A DNA stretch of 64,000 nucleotides from Janibacter sp. HTCC2649 (GCF_000152705.1 NZ_CH672413.1:3689046-3753045); one strand, 5' to 3'. Counted from the first letter of the stretch, positions 35,906 to 45,521 are shown. Translations and numbers: made by a program. Notes: a model not told the origin generated them from the letters alone.

Positions 35906-36913
35906 TCAGTAGGCCGTGGAGGGGGAGTCGTCGGCGATGTAGTTGGCGCCGGAGTAGGCACCGGTCGTCATGCGCTGGCGCTGGAGGAGGAGGTCGTTGA
36001 GCAGGCTGCTCGCACCGAAGCGGAACCAGTGGTTGTCGAGCCAGTCGTCACCGGCGATCTCGCTCACGGTGACGAGGAATTTGATCGCGTCCTTGCTCGT
36101 CTTGATGCCACCGGCGGGCTTGACCCCGACCTGGGTGCCGGTGAGGTCGCGCCAGTCGCGGACGGCCTCGAGCATGATCAGGGTGACGGGAAGCGTTGCG
36201 GCGGGCTGGATCTTGCCCGTGCTCGTCTTGATGAAGTCGCCACCGGCGAGCATCGACAGCCAGCTGGCGCGGCGCACGTTGTCGTAGGTGTTGAGCTCGC
36301 CGGTCTCCATGATGACCTTGAGCCGAGCGTCGCCGCAGACCTTCTTCACCTCGACGATCTGGTTGAAGACGGTGAGGTAGTCGCCGGACAGGAACGCGCC
36401 ACGGTCGATGACCATGTCGATCTCGTCGGCGCCGGCCCTGACCGCGTCCTTGGTGTCGGCCAGCTTGACCGCCATGCTCGCGCGACCGCTCGGGAACGCG
36501 GTGGCGACTGCTGCGACCTTGACGCCGCTGTTGCCGAGGACTTCCTTGGCGGTCCCGACCATGTCGCCGTAGACACAGACTGCGGCGGGCCGCGGCGTGC
36601 TGAGGTCGCTGGGGTCGGGGACGAGGGCCTTGGCGGCGAGGCCTCGCACGCGTCCCTTGGTGTCAGCACCCTCGAGGGTCGTGAGGTCGATCATCGAGAT
36701 GGCGAGGTCGATGGCCCACGCCTTGCTCGTGGTCTTGATCGAGCGCGTGCCGAGGCCAGCGGCTCGGGCTTCGCAGCCGACCTGGTCGACGCCCGGCAAT
36801 CCGTGGAGCCAGCGCGTGAGGGACTGATTGGTCAACCGGGAGACTCCGAGGAGATCTCTGGCGCGGGCCGTGGTGTCGAGCTCAGGGTCGACGGCCGTCT
36901 TTGTGGTGCTCAC
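35906..36913 (-). CDS. deoC: Deoxyribose-phosphate aldolase (long form)
   Basis: 335 aa, longer than the ~220-250 aa bacterial form. The Schiff-base Lys is in GGDFIKTSTGKIQPAAT and VGVKPAGGIKTSKDAIKF follows. Splits deoxyribose-5-P into glyceraldehyde-3-P and acetaldehyde. First gene of the operon with ALDH, half-ALDH and a kinase-like gene. Confidence 0.94.
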   Translation of the reverse strand: MSTTKTAVDPELDTTARARDLLGVSRLTNQSLTRWLHGLPGVDQVGCEARAAGLGTRSIKTTSKAWAIDLAISMIDLTTLEGADTKGRVRGLAAKALVPDPSDLSTPRPAAVCVYGDMVGTAKEVLGNSGVKVAAVATAFPSGRASMAVKLADTKDAVRAGADEIDMVIDRGAFLSGDYLTVFNQIVEVKKVCGDARLKVIMETGELNTYDNVRRASWLSMLAGGDFIKTSTGKIQPAATLPVTLIMLEAVRDWRDLTGTQVGVKPAGGIKTSKDAIKFLVTVSEIAGDDWLDNHWFRFGASSLLNDLLLQRQRMTTGAYSGANYIADDSPSTAY

Positions 36914-36966
36914 CCCCGGAGTGTATCCGCGCAGAAGAGTCCCGCCGTAGCGTCAGCGGAACAGGC

Positions 36967-37113
36967 TCAGGGCTCGCGACGGGCATCGATCAGGTGCCGG
37001 GTCGAGTGGGCGACGAAGGAGTGGCCCGCTCGCATCTGTGCGTCCAGTTGGCGAAGTTCGTCCTCGTATCGAGCGACCGAGAAGTCGTGTACCCGGCACG
37101 TCGTCAGCGCGGA
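36967..37113 (-). pseudogene. Possible C-terminal fragment of a SAM-dependent methyltransferase
   Basis: In the 230-bp gap between deoC and the HNH gene one leftward frame encodes YEDELRQLDAQMRAGHSFVA and then HSTRHLIDARREP before a stop at 36967. This resembles the tail of class I methyltransferases from actinobacteria. A stop codon (37114-37116) lies directly upstream in frame and there is no start, so only a fragment could remain. The similarity is judged by eye and may be chance. Confidence 0.35.
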
Positions 37114-37143
37114 TTAGTCGATGCAACTGAATTCACGGCAGGA

Positions 37144-38634
37144 TCAGGCGGCCCACGGGTTCTCGGCGTTGAGCCCGAAGTCGTCAGGCGGGTCGGGGAT
37201 CCAGCCGCCCCACGGGTCCTCTGGCAGCGGCATCTCGTGGATCTCGGCGTCAAGCATCCAAGCGTCGGGCACGGGCTCATCTTCAAGTGAGGGCGCGATC
37301 CAGCCCTCACCCAAGATCGGTGGTGCCGTGGAGTCGTGGACTCGTCCGGTGGGGGTCTGGATGCGTATGCCGTGTGGTCCGGTCCCGTCGAGCCCGGTGG
37401 AGCGCACGGCGAAGTACCACCCGACCTCTTCCTTGATCTGGTTGTGGCGTTTGCACAGGCCGCCAGCGTTGGCACCAGTCGTGCCGCCGCCGTCGTGGAC
37501 GGGTTGGACGTGGTCGCCTTCGATCGCGGGTGCGTCGCACCACGGGACGCGGCAGGTGGGGTCCCTGAGTTGCAGGAACTTGCGCAGGCCGCCTTGGAAG
37601 CGGCGGCGTTGCGAGTCGAGGGCGACGAGGTCACGCCCGGTGGGGTCGGTGAACAGCCGACGAATCCAGGTCTGGGTCTGGGAGTCGAGGAGGTCGGCGA
37701 TGTGCGTGCGAGCCTCTTCGCCGGGGATCGGGCCCCAGCCGGGGATCACAGCGACGTCATCGTCGGGGGTCTGACCGTCAAACGCTGCCGGGAGCAGGAC
37801 CTTGTCGGTCATGACGAGGTTGACCTCGACCGGTTGCGGCTGATCCTTCGCGCGACCGGACAGCAGTTCCAGGGCGCGGTCCGCGAGCCAGGCACCCTTG
37901 CCGCGAGTGTCAGCCTCAGCAGCGGCTGCGGCAGCCGCCCACGCCTGGGGGGACAAGGTGGGGTCGATGACGTGACGTCGGGCTTCTTCAGCGGTCAGAG
38001 CCACGTGCGCACCGATGACGTCCTTCATCGGTCCCAGAATCGACAACCACGCCATCCCATCCACCGCGGGTCGCACGCTCATGCGGCGACTCGCGACTGC
38101 TCGACGGTTCCGCTCAGCCAACGACTCCGCATCCAGCGCTGCACCAGCCCGTCGGGCGGCACCCGCCAGAGCTTTGTCACCCAAGGACGTCATGGTTGCG
38201 GCCAACTGCTTGTCGACCTCGGCGCGGTGCTCGGCACTCAGGCACGCGGTCTCGCGCACGAGGATCCCCGCCCGACGCTCACTGAGTTCACCCCTGGTCA
38301 GCGCGGCCATCGTCTCTGGCATCTCAGACACCAGTGCCTTGGCGACACCCACGTGCTGATCCGCCAGCGTCGGCGAACACTTCCGCGCCAAGGCAATGTC
38401 CGCCCGGACACTGCGGGAGTCCTCACCCAGCGCTTCACGATCCACCACTGCAGCCGCAGTCAGCCGTGCCTGCGCTGCGGCTGCGGCACCCTTCAACGCC
38501 TCCAACGCCGACACCGCCGCGACCCGCTCCGGCTCGGTCATACCCTCGGGATCCACACCACCCAAAGAGGACAGGAAAGAGCGGACCTGAAGGTCAGGCC
38601 CTGCCAGTGACGGTGTCCCCTCCATACCTTTCAT
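37144..38634 (-). CDS. DUF222 / HNH endonuclease (13E12-repeat family)
   Basis: 496 aa from ATG 38634 (MKGMEGTPSLAG); an upstream in-frame start at 38655 is possible. The N-terminal two thirds is helical DUF222, and the C-terminal HNH nuclease reads CRVPWCDAPAIEGDHVQP, followed by NAGGLCKRHNQIKEE, with Cys pairs and the H-N-H residues present. Family members are abundant and often multicopy in actinobacteria; their role (nuclease, mobile or selfish) is unsettled. No terminal repeats or insertion scar were found. Confidence 0.88.
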   Translation of the reverse strand: MKGMEGTPSLAGPDLQVRSFLSSLGGVDPEGMTEPERVAAVSALEALKGAAAAAQARLTAAAVVDREALGEDSRSVRADIALARKCSPTLADQHVGVAKALVSEMPETMAALTRGELSERRAGILVRETACLSAEHRAEVDKQLAATMTSLGDKALAGAARRAGAALDAESLAERNRRAVASRRMSVRPAVDGMAWLSILGPMKDVIGAHVALTAEEARRHVIDPTLSPQAWAAAAAAAEADTRGKGAWLADRALELLSGRAKDQPQPVEVNLVMTDKVLLPAAFDGQTPDDDVAVIPGWGPIPGEEARTHIADLLDSQTQTWIRRLFTDPTGRDLVALDSQRRRFQGGLRKFLQLRDPTCRVPWCDAPAIEGDHVQPVHDGGGTTGANAGGLCKRHNQIKEEVGWYFAVRSTGLDGTGPHGIRIQTPTGRVHDSTAPPILGEGWIAPSLEDEPVPDAWMLDAEIHEMPLPEDPWGGWIPDPPDDFGLNAENPWAA

Positions 38635-38794
38635 CGTACACCTGTTCGCTGACACTCAACTGGTTTTCCACATGCGAATTCGACTGCAGCGCAACACATT
38701 TGCGTCGATGTCCGATGCAACGTGACACCTGAGCCTGATGGGGCAACCGTCAAATCCAGTCGCGCACCACCCGCATCGGCGGGACCATCAAGCT

Positions 38795-39358
38795 GTGCCC
38801 CAGATTCCCTTGCAGACCGCGCGCCTCGACCTCATTCCACTCACCGATGAGCACCTCGCCGAAGAGATCGCGCTCGACGCCGACCCTGACGTGACTCACT
38901 ACGTCTGGGGCCGCCCCCGAACCCGCGAGGAAGTGCTCGCCTCACACGCCCAGCGCATGGAACGGGGACGCCAGATCGACGGACTCGGTTTCTGGGCCGG
39001 TTTCGCGAGGGACGAGCCCGGCCGTCCGTTCGTCGGCTGGTGGATCCTCGGGCCATTGCACGGCCCGGACCAGGGCGACTGGCGGACGTCACCCGGCGTG
39101 GCAGAACTCGGCTACCGCCTCCACCGCCGCTTCTGGCGACAGGGTTTCGCCAGCGAGGGATCGCGCGAACTGCTTCGCCACGGGTTCGAGGAGCTCGGGC
39201 TGCATCGCGTCATCGCGCAGGCAGTGACGGACAACATGGGCTCACGCGCAGTGATGGAAAGCGTCGGCATGCGGTTCGTCCGCTCGTGGGACGAGCCCGA
39301 CGGCGAGGTCGAGTACGCCGTGACCCGCCACGCGTGGTTCTCGCGCCACCTCAGCTGA
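38795..39358 (+). CDS. GNAT N-acetyltransferase (RimJ/RimL-like)
   Basis: 187 aa from GTG 38795 (VPQIPLQTARLDLIPL), a family-like start; an in-frame ATG at 38738 would add 19 residues without similarity. ELGYRLHRRFWRQGFASEG is the acetyl-CoA site and HRVIAQAVTDNMGSRAVMES the motif B region. Transfers acetyl to an unknown amine. Diverges from the HNH gene. Confidence 0.85.
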   Translation: MPQIPLQTARLDLIPLTDEHLAEEIALDADPDVTHYVWGRPRTREEVLASHAQRMERGRQIDGLGFWAGFARDEPGRPFVGWWILGPLHGPDQGDWRTSPGVAELGYRLHRRFWRQGFASEGSRELLRHGFEELGLHRVIAQAVTDNMGSRAVMESVGMRFVRSWDEPDGEVEYAVTRHAWFSRHLS

Positions 39359-39390
39359 CAACTACAGACCGACAGGCTTGGCGTATGCCG

Positions 39391-39879
39391 TCAGGTCCCG
39401 CGCCGCTGCCACCACCGCTTCCGCGGTTGCGCTGGTTCGCTGACGGCTGCCGCCGCTGCCGCGACGGCCGCCTCGGCAGCGGCAGCCCGCTCGGCCCGCA
39501 GCACTCTCCACCGTTCGACCATCGGCTCGACCTCCACGGTCGGTGCCCAGATCGGCGAGTCCTTGCCGAACGCCGGTCGGCGACGATCGTCGAGCACGCG
39601 CAGGTTGTATTCACGCAGCACTTCGCGGACCCCGTCCTCCGTTCGCACATCGAGCAGTGACTCGGGGAAGCTCGCGTGTTCGCGCCGCAGGATCATGACG
39701 GATGGCATGGCGTCAGAGGGGTCGAGCCCCTCGCGAGCCATCATCTTCTTGACCCACCAGTCGGGGTCCGGGTCGTCCAGCCCCTTCAGCGGTTTGCCGG
39801 CACCGGGCAGGTTGTCGAACTCACCGCGCTCCTGCGCCTCACGGATCTGCTTCTCGACCCACGACTCGTGAAAAGCCAT
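39391..39879 (-). CDS. DUF1992 (DnaJ-like C28) protein
   Basis: 162 aa from ATG 39879. MAFHESWVEKQIREAQERGE is followed by FDNLPGAGKPL, the DUF1992 signature with the conserved LPGAGKPL. The C-terminus is Ala-rich then RKRWWQRR. Function unknown. Upstream frame extension to 40002 has no family similarity. Confidence 0.88.
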   Translation of the reverse strand: MAFHESWVEKQIREAQERGEFDNLPGAGKPLKGLDDPDPDWWVKKMMAREGLDPSDAMPSVMILRREHASFPESLLDVRTEDGVREVLREYNLRVLDDRRRPAFGKDSPIWAPTVEVEPMVERWRVLRAERAAAAEAAVAAAAAAVSEPAQPRKRWWQRRGT

Positions 39880-39907
39880 GACACCAGTGTGAACCGAACC
39901 GCCCGGG

Positions 39908-40102
39908 TCAGGCGGTCGGGTTCTTGTGCTCGTCGTCCGAGTTGGACAGGAAGCCCCTGCCGAAGGCCCACCAGAAACCCGTGAGCACCGCCGGAATGGC
40001 AATGGTCCAGCTCGGAATGCTGTCCACGTTGCCGGCGATGATCGCCCAGACCACGAGGATGGCCGTCAGGATCCAGGCAATGTTGAGGTAGCGCTGCTGC
40101 AT
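39908..40102 (-). CDS. Small two-helix membrane protein
   Basis: 64 aa from ATG 40102, preceded by a strong ribosome site (GAAGGAG six bases upstream), which decides this start. Two helices: LNIAWILTAILVVWAIIAG and IPSWTIAIPAVLTGFWWAFG. The tail is acidic. No family recognised. Confidence 0.75.
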   Translation of the reverse strand: MQQRYLNIAWILTAILVVWAIIAGNVDSIPSWTIAIPAVLTGFWWAFGRGFLSNSDDEHKNPTA

Positions 40103-40213
40103 CGAGTTCTCCTTCGGTGAGCGGGATGTCGTCCCCCTGCGATGTCTCCATCCTGCCCACACAGGGCTGCCCGCGCCTCCACCCATCGGTGGACCCGGGC
40201 AGACGCCGACGAG

Positions 40214-41866
40214 TCAGAGAGCGGTGGCGGCCTCGAAGTCGGACCTGATCGCAGACAGCCGCTGACCCGCCCGCGAGCGGGCACCGACGAGGTCACCGTC
40301 GGACACGGCCTCGATCACCTCGAGGTAGACCTTGAGCTTGGGTTCGGTGCCCGATGGACGCACGATCACGCGAGAGTCGTCGGCCAAGAAGTAGCGCAAG
40401 CCCTCGGTTGGCGGCAGCCCCCCATCGCCGGCAGCAAGGTCGTCAACGCGCGAAACCTCCACTCCCGCAACGGTGCTCAGCGTCTGAGCGCGCAGGCGGG
40501 CCATGATCTGGTCGATGAGCGCAAGGTCCTCGACACGCACCGAGAACGAGTCGGTCGCGTGCACGCCATGCGTCACGGCGAGCTCGTCCAGACGCTCGGT
40601 GATCGACCCACCGGAGGCCTTGAGTGACGCCGCGATCTCGGCCACGACGAGCGCTGCAGAGACACCGTCCTTGTCACGCACCTGCCCCGGATCGACGCAA
40701 TATCCCAGCGCCTCCTCGTAGCCATAACGCAGCCCCGGCACCCGCGAGATCCACTTGAACCCCGTCAAGGTCTCCTCGTGTGCGATGCCGACCGAACGGC
40801 ATACGGTCGCAAGCATCCGGGACGACACGATCGAGTTCGCGAACACGGCGTCCGCAGGCACGCCGCGCTCCAGGAGGTGCGCACCGAGCAGGACTCCGAC
40901 CTCGTCGCCGCGCAGCATCCGCCACCCACCGGGACCCGGCACGGCCACAGCGCACCGGTCGGCGTCGGGGTCGTTGGCGATGACGACATCGGGCCCCGTC
41001 TGCTCGGCGAGCTCAAGCGCCGCATCCATGGCGCCGGGCTCCTCGGGGTTCGGGAACGGCACCGTCGGGAAGAGTGGATCCGGCTCTGCCTGACTGGGAA
41101 CCGGCAGCGGAGCGGCATACCCGGCAGCGACGAACGCACGCGCGACGGTCTCGGAGCCGACACCGTGCAACGCCGTGTGGACGACCACCAGGTCGCGAGG
41201 AGTGTCGGGCGAGACGACGTCTATGACGTGTGTGAGGTAGCTCTCGAGCACCTCGTCGTCCAGCGTCTCCCAGCCGTCGTCGGCGAGCGGCACGTCGAGG
41301 GTCCGCTCGATGCGGGAGATCTCGGCGGCGATGTCGACGTCGGACGGCGACACGATCTGCGAGCCGTCGCCGAGGTAGACCTTGTAGCCGTTGTCCTGCG
41401 GCGGGTTGTGGCTCGCCGTGACCATGACGCCAGCGTCGGCGCCAAGATGCCGAATCGCATACGCAAGAACGGGTGTGGGCAGCGGACGAGGCAGCACCGA
41501 CGCGCGTCCTCCAGCTCCGAGGACCACCGCTGCGGTGTCACGAGCAAAGACATCGGAGTTGAAGCGAGCGTCGAACCCGATGACGACGAACGGCTCCGCA
41601 ACAGTCTTTTTCAGGTATGCCGTGAGGCCGGCTGCCGCTCGAATGACGACTGAGCGGTTCATCCGGTTGGGGCCACCTCCGAGGGCGCCGCGCAGGCCGG
41701 CGGTGCCGAACTGGAGGAGACCCGACATCCGGTCGAGGAGGTCCTCCACGGCGGCAGGGTCACCGGAACTGGCGGCGTCGGCCACCGACTCGAGCTCGGC
41801 CTTCGTCTGGGGATCCGGGTCGTCCGCGGCCCACGCGCGAGCGGCTGCCACGAGGTCGTCGTTCAT
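40214..41866 (-). CDS. Phosphohexomutase family enzyme (PmmB/phosphopentomutase-like)
   Basis: 550 aa alpha-D-phosphohexomutase. The phosphoserine loop is VTASHNPPQDNGYKVY, the Mg loop ANDPDADRCAVAV and the phosphate site RPSGTEPKLK. Genes of this subgroup sit beside purine nucleoside phosphorylase (as deoD-pmmB in M. tuberculosis), pointing to conversion of (deoxy)ribose-1-P to the 5-P form, though phosphomanno- or phosphoglucomutase activity is also possible. It starts 6 bp after deoD. Confidence 0.88.
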   Translation of the reverse strand: MNDDLVAAARAWAADDPDPQTKAELESVADAASSGDPAAVEDLLDRMSGLLQFGTAGLRGALGGGPNRMNRSVVIRAAAGLTAYLKKTVAEPFVVIGFDARFNSDVFARDTAAVVLGAGGRASVLPRPLPTPVLAYAIRHLGADAGVMVTASHNPPQDNGYKVYLGDGSQIVSPSDVDIAAEISRIERTLDVPLADDGWETLDDEVLESYLTHVIDVVSPDTPRDLVVVHTALHGVGSETVARAFVAAGYAAPLPVPSQAEPDPLFPTVPFPNPEEPGAMDAALELAEQTGPDVVIANDPDADRCAVAVPGPGGWRMLRGDEVGVLLGAHLLERGVPADAVFANSIVSSRMLATVCRSVGIAHEETLTGFKWISRVPGLRYGYEEALGYCVDPGQVRDKDGVSAALVVAEIAASLKASGGSITERLDELAVTHGVHATDSFSVRVEDLALIDQIMARLRAQTLSTVAGVEVSRVDDLAAGDGGLPPTEGLRYFLADDSRVIVRPSGTEPKLKVYLEVIEAVSDGDLVGARSRAGQRLSAIRSDFEAATAL

Positions 41867-41872
41867 GTTTCC

Positions 41873-42721
41873 TCAGATCTTCGCGACGACAGCGGCGAGG
41901 AGCTGGCCGCAGCGTTCGGCCGCGGCCTTGCCGGCCTCGAGGACCTCTTCGTGATTGAGCGGGGTCTTGGAGATGCCGGCCGCAGGGTTGGTCACGAGCG
42001 AGATGCCGAGGACGTCCATGCCGCTCTGCCGGGCCGCGATGGCCTCGAGCGACGTGGACATGCCCACGAGGTCGCCACCGATGATCCGAGCCATCTGGAC
42101 CTCGGCAGGGGTCTCGTAGTGGGGGCCACGGAACTGCACGTAGACACCCTCGTCGAGGCCGCCGTCGACCTCGCGGGCCAGGTCACGCAGCCGAGGGGTG
42201 TAGACGTCGGTGAGGTCGACGAAGTTCGCGCCCTCGATGGGGGAGTTCGCGGTCAGGTTGATGTGGTCGCGGATGAGGACGGGGGTCCCGGGAGGCCACT
42301 CCTCGCGCAGGCCACCGCAACCGTTGGTGAGGACGATGGTGCGGCAGCCCAGGGCGGCCGCGGTGCGGACGTTGTGGACGACCGCGCGCACTCCGTGGCC
42401 CTCGTAGAAGTGGGTGCGGGTGCCAAAGACCAGGGCGCGACGACCGGTGTCACCGATGGCGACCGAGCGCATCGTGCCCGAGTGGCCTGCCACGGCGGCC
42501 TTGGCGAAACCGGGCACGTCGGTGTTGTCGATCTCGGCCAGCGTCTCGCCGATGAGGTCACCGGTCTGGCCCCAGCCGGAGCCGAGGACGAGTGCGACGT
42601 GATGGCTCTCGACGCCGGTGCGTTCGCGGATGACCGCAGCGGCTGCCTCGGCAACAGCAAGGGGATCGGTCGCCGGGTCGGACAGGTCAAGGGCGCGCTC
42701 GGGCGCGGGCGTCGAACTCAT
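41873..42721 (-). CDS. deoD: Purine nucleoside phosphorylase
   Basis: 282 aa trimeric (PNP I) form: VALVLGSGWGQTGDLIG, HSGTMRSVAIGDTG phosphate site, RTHFYEGHGVRAV, GGLREEWPPGTPVLIRDHIN and the base-site Asn in LGISLVTNPAAG. Cleaves purine nucleosides with phosphate. Forms an operon with the mutase gene; 30 bp after the ABC ATPase gene. Confidence 0.93.
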   Translation of the reverse strand: MSSTPAPERALDLSDPATDPLAVAEAAAAVIRERTGVESHHVALVLGSGWGQTGDLIGETLAEIDNTDVPGFAKAAVAGHSGTMRSVAIGDTGRRALVFGTRTHFYEGHGVRAVVHNVRTAAALGCRTIVLTNGCGGLREEWPPGTPVLIRDHINLTANSPIEGANFVDLTDVYTPRLRDLAREVDGGLDEGVYVQFRGPHYETPAEVQMARIIGGDLVGMSTSLEAIAARQSGMDVLGISLVTNPAAGISKTPLNHEEVLEAGKAAAERCGQLLAAVVAKI

Positions 42722-42750
42722 TGGCTCAGACTAGAGGCACGGGTCAGATC

Positions 42751-43815
42751 TCAGGCGCCGACTGCGAGAGCCCGGTCGCCACGTGGTCGGAGTCGCACGC
42801 GGTCTCCGGGCGCGAAGCTCGTCACCTCGGTGTTGGAGACCCGGGCCACGACTCGATCTCCCTCGTCGGTGGTGGTCACGACGTTGCCGTGGCTGCCGAG
42901 GAAGCTCGATGAGACGACCGTGGCGTTCGCGCCCTCGGCGGCGTCGATGAGGACTCCCTCCGGACGCACGAGAAGGATGGCCGGCCCCTTCTCGGTTGAT
43001 CCGTCGAGCAGGGGAACGCGACCTCCCCAGACGTGGGCAACCCCGGCGTCCACGGTCGTGGCGATGCGGTTGGTCACCCCCACGAAGTCGGCGACGAACT
43101 CGGACACCGGCGCCGAGTAGAGGGTATCCGGGGCGGCGAGCTGCTCCAACCGACCGGCGTTCATGACGCCCACACGGTCGGCGACGGCCAGCGCCTCCTC
43201 CTGGTCGTGGGTGACGAACAAGGTGGTGGTGCCGACCTCGAGCTGGATCCGCCTGATCTCGTCGCGGAGCTGCACGCGGACCTTGGCGTCGAGCGCGGAC
43301 AGGGGCTCGTCGAGGAGAAGCACCTGCGGCTCGATGGCCAGTGCCCGGGCCAGCGCCACGCGCTGCTGCTGACCGCCGGACATCTGGTGGGCGAAGCGGT
43401 CCGCCTGCGCGGAGAGCCCGACGAGGTCGAGCATGTCGGCGGCGCGCCGGGCCCGAGTGCCTTTGTCCTGCTTGCGGAGCTCGAGCCCGAACTCGACGTT
43501 CTGTCGCGCCGTCATGTGCGGGAAGAGGCTGTACGCCTGGAAGACCATCCCCATGTCGCGTTTGTTGGTCGAGACGTCGGTGAGGTCCCGACCGCCGACG
43601 ACGATCCGGCCGGAGTCGGGGTCCTCGAGACCGGCCAGACACCGCAGGGCGGTCGTCTTGCCGCAGCCCGACGGGCCGAGCAGGGCGATGAACTCGCCCG
43701 GCTCCATGCGCAAGGTGAAGCCGTCGAGCGCACGGACGCTCCCGGCATACTCGCGGGTGATCTCGGAGAGCTCGACGGCGACTCCGGTCGCCGAGGTGGT
43801 GGCGCTGGTGGTCAT
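42751..43815 (-). CDS. ABC importer ATPase (polyamine/iron/phosphonate type)
   Basis: 354 aa. Walker A GPSGCGKTTALRCL, signature MSGGQQQRVALARAL, Walker B VLLLDEPLSALDAK and switch LFVTHDQEEAL; a C-terminal TOBE domain follows (VRPEGVLIDAAEG). Drives uptake with the two permeases encoded upstream (ATGA overlap). Confidence 0.92.
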   Translation of the reverse strand: MTTSATTSATGVAVELSEITREYAGSVRALDGFTLRMEPGEFIALLGPSGCGKTTALRCLAGLEDPDSGRIVVGGRDLTDVSTNKRDMGMVFQAYSLFPHMTARQNVEFGLELRKQDKGTRARRAADMLDLVGLSAQADRFAHQMSGGQQQRVALARALAIEPQVLLLDEPLSALDAKVRVQLRDEIRRIQLEVGTTTLFVTHDQEEALAVADRVGVMNAGRLEQLAAPDTLYSAPVSEFVADFVGVTNRIATTVDAGVAHVWGGRVPLLDGSTEKGPAILLVRPEGVLIDAAEGANATVVSSSFLGSHGNVVTTTDEGDRVVARVSNTEVTSFAPGDRVRLRPRGDRALAVGA

Positions 43816-44627
43816 GACTTCCCTTCCTTGCGCGAGCCCACGAAGGACATCGCGAAGAGGACGACGAATGCGAAGGCGAGCGAAGCCAGCCCCACGGCCA
43901 CGCTGATGCGCGCGTCGGACTTGCCCAGCTCGTACATCGCGACCTGCAGGTTCTTGTAGGCGAACAGGTTGGCGAGGGTGAACTCACCGAGGACGAGCGC
44001 GACCGAGAGGAAGCTCGCCGAGAGGACGGCGGTGCGCAGGTTGGGCAGGATGATCCGCCACATGACCGTGAACCAGCTCGCGCCGAGGGAGCGAGCGGCT
44101 TCGGCCAGGGTCCTGACGTCGATCGCCCTGAGCCCGGCATCGAGTGCCCGATAGGCATACGGGAGAACGAGAATGACGTAGGCGAAGGCGAGCCACACAG
44201 CCGCCCCGCCGAGGAGGTAGACCACCCAGGCATAGACCGGGGTGAGCCCGACGACGAGCACGATCGCCGGCACCGTGAGCGGGAGCAGGCAGATGAACTC
44301 GACGACCCGCGACAGGCCCGGGAGTCGCAACCGAACCCACGTCATCGTCGGCACCAGAAGCACGAGCATGATCGCGACCGTCACGACGGCCAACGCGATC
44401 GACGCGAGGATGCCGGAGACCAGCACGGGGTAGTCGGCGTTGAGCTTGCGCACATCGACGATGGCGGCCCACGTCTCTGCACTGCGGCCACCGCCGGTGC
44501 CACGCGCCCGGGTCGTGAACTCGAACGCCGCCAGCATCGGGAGCGCGAAGAAGGTCAGGACGATGCCGACGACAACCCACCGAAACACGGTCTGCTTGCG
44601 ACGCAACGCTGCCCGCTGGCCACTCAT
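43812..44627 (-). CDS. ABC importer permease 2
   Basis: 271 aa from ATG 44627, which overlaps the stop of permease 1 (ATGA). Six membrane helices and the EAA-type loop EAARSLGASWFTVMWRIILP that contacts the ATPase. ATPase gene overlaps its end. Confidence 0.9.
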   Translation of the reverse strand: MSGQRAALRRKQTVFRWVVVGIVLTFFALPMLAAFEFTTRARGTGGGRSAETWAAIVDVRKLNADYPVLVSGILASIALAVVTVAIMLVLLVPTMTWVRLRLPGLSRVVEFICLLPLTVPAIVLVVGLTPVYAWVVYLLGGAAVWLAFAYVILVLPYAYRALDAGLRAIDVRTLAEAARSLGASWFTVMWRIILPNLRTAVLSASFLSVALVLGEFTLANLFAYKNLQVAMYELGKSDARISVAVGLASLAFAFVVLFAMSFVGSRKEGKS

Positions 44628-45517
44628 CGCTGCATCCAGACGCTCGCACGCTTGTCGAGGCGCGTGTAGATCGTCATGACGATGGCCACGACGACGACCA
44701 TGGCGAGAGCCATCGACTTGCCAACGTTTTCCTGACCCAGGATCACCTCGGAGCTGAGGGTCCCGCCGATCGCCAGTGGCACGAGAGGTGATCCTTGGGA
44801 GACCAGGGCTGCAGCCGTCGCATACGCGCTGAACGCGTTGGTGAACAACAGCAGGGTTGCGCCGACGAAGGGCGGCCACAGCACCGGTCCGGCCACCCGC
44901 CGCCAATAGGTCCAGGTCGTTCCACCCAACGTCTCGCTCGCCTCACGCCACTGCGGACGCAACCCTTCGACGGCAGGCAGGAAGACGATGAGCATGAGCG
45001 GGATCTGGAAGTAGAGGTAGACGAGCATGAGCCCCTTGTCCCACTCGTAGAGCCAGATGCCCGAGCCGAGGTCGAGCCCGAACGCGCCGGCCCACGTGGT
45101 GAGCAGCCCGCCGAAGCCGAAGCTGGCGATGAACGCAAAGGCGAGCGCAACGCCACCGAACTGCGCGAGGACACCACACAACGAGGTGACGAACCGCTTG
45201 AGGAGACCGTCGCTCGCACCGGTGCTCACGGCATACGCAAGCACGGCACCGATGACGGCACCCACGACGGCCGTGACGCCGGACAGGATGAGTGACTGGG
45301 TGAGCGCCTTGACGAAGGCCGGCTGCCCCAGGGCCGTGATGTTGCCCAAGGTCGGTCTGTTGTCCGGGTCGAGGAAGGCCCCGATGACGACGACGAGCGT
45401 CGGCACGAGCAGGAAGACGGCGGTGTAGGCGAAGAAGGGGACGACGCCCATCAGGGCGCCCGACGGACGAAGTCCACCGAGCGCCCTGCGGCGTGCTGGT
45501 GTTGCAGGGTCGGACAA
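44624..45517 (-). CDS. ABC importer permease 1
   Basis: 297 aa, six membrane helices; the ATPase contact loop reads EASETLGGTTWTYWRRVAGP. Starts 4 bp before the binding-protein stop region (gap 4 bp) in the same operon. Confidence 0.9.
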   Translation of the reverse strand: MSDPATPARRRALGGLRPSGALMGVVPFFAYTAVFLLVPTLVVVIGAFLDPDNRPTLGNITALGQPAFVKALTQSLILSGVTAVVGAVIGAVLAYAVSTGASDGLLKRFVTSLCGVLAQFGGVALAFAFIASFGFGGLLTTWAGAFGLDLGSGIWLYEWDKGLMLVYLYFQIPLMLIVFLPAVEGLRPQWREASETLGGTTWTYWRRVAGPVLWPPFVGATLLLFTNAFSAYATAAALVSQGSPLVPLAIGGTLSSEVILGQENVGKSMALAMVVVVAIVMTIYTRLDKRASVWMQR

Positions 45518-45521
45518 GGTG

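Noticed and set aside
37144-38634. DUF222-HNH gene as an intron, intein or insertion sequence
   Set aside because: No flanking inverted repeats, target duplication or interrupted host gene were found.
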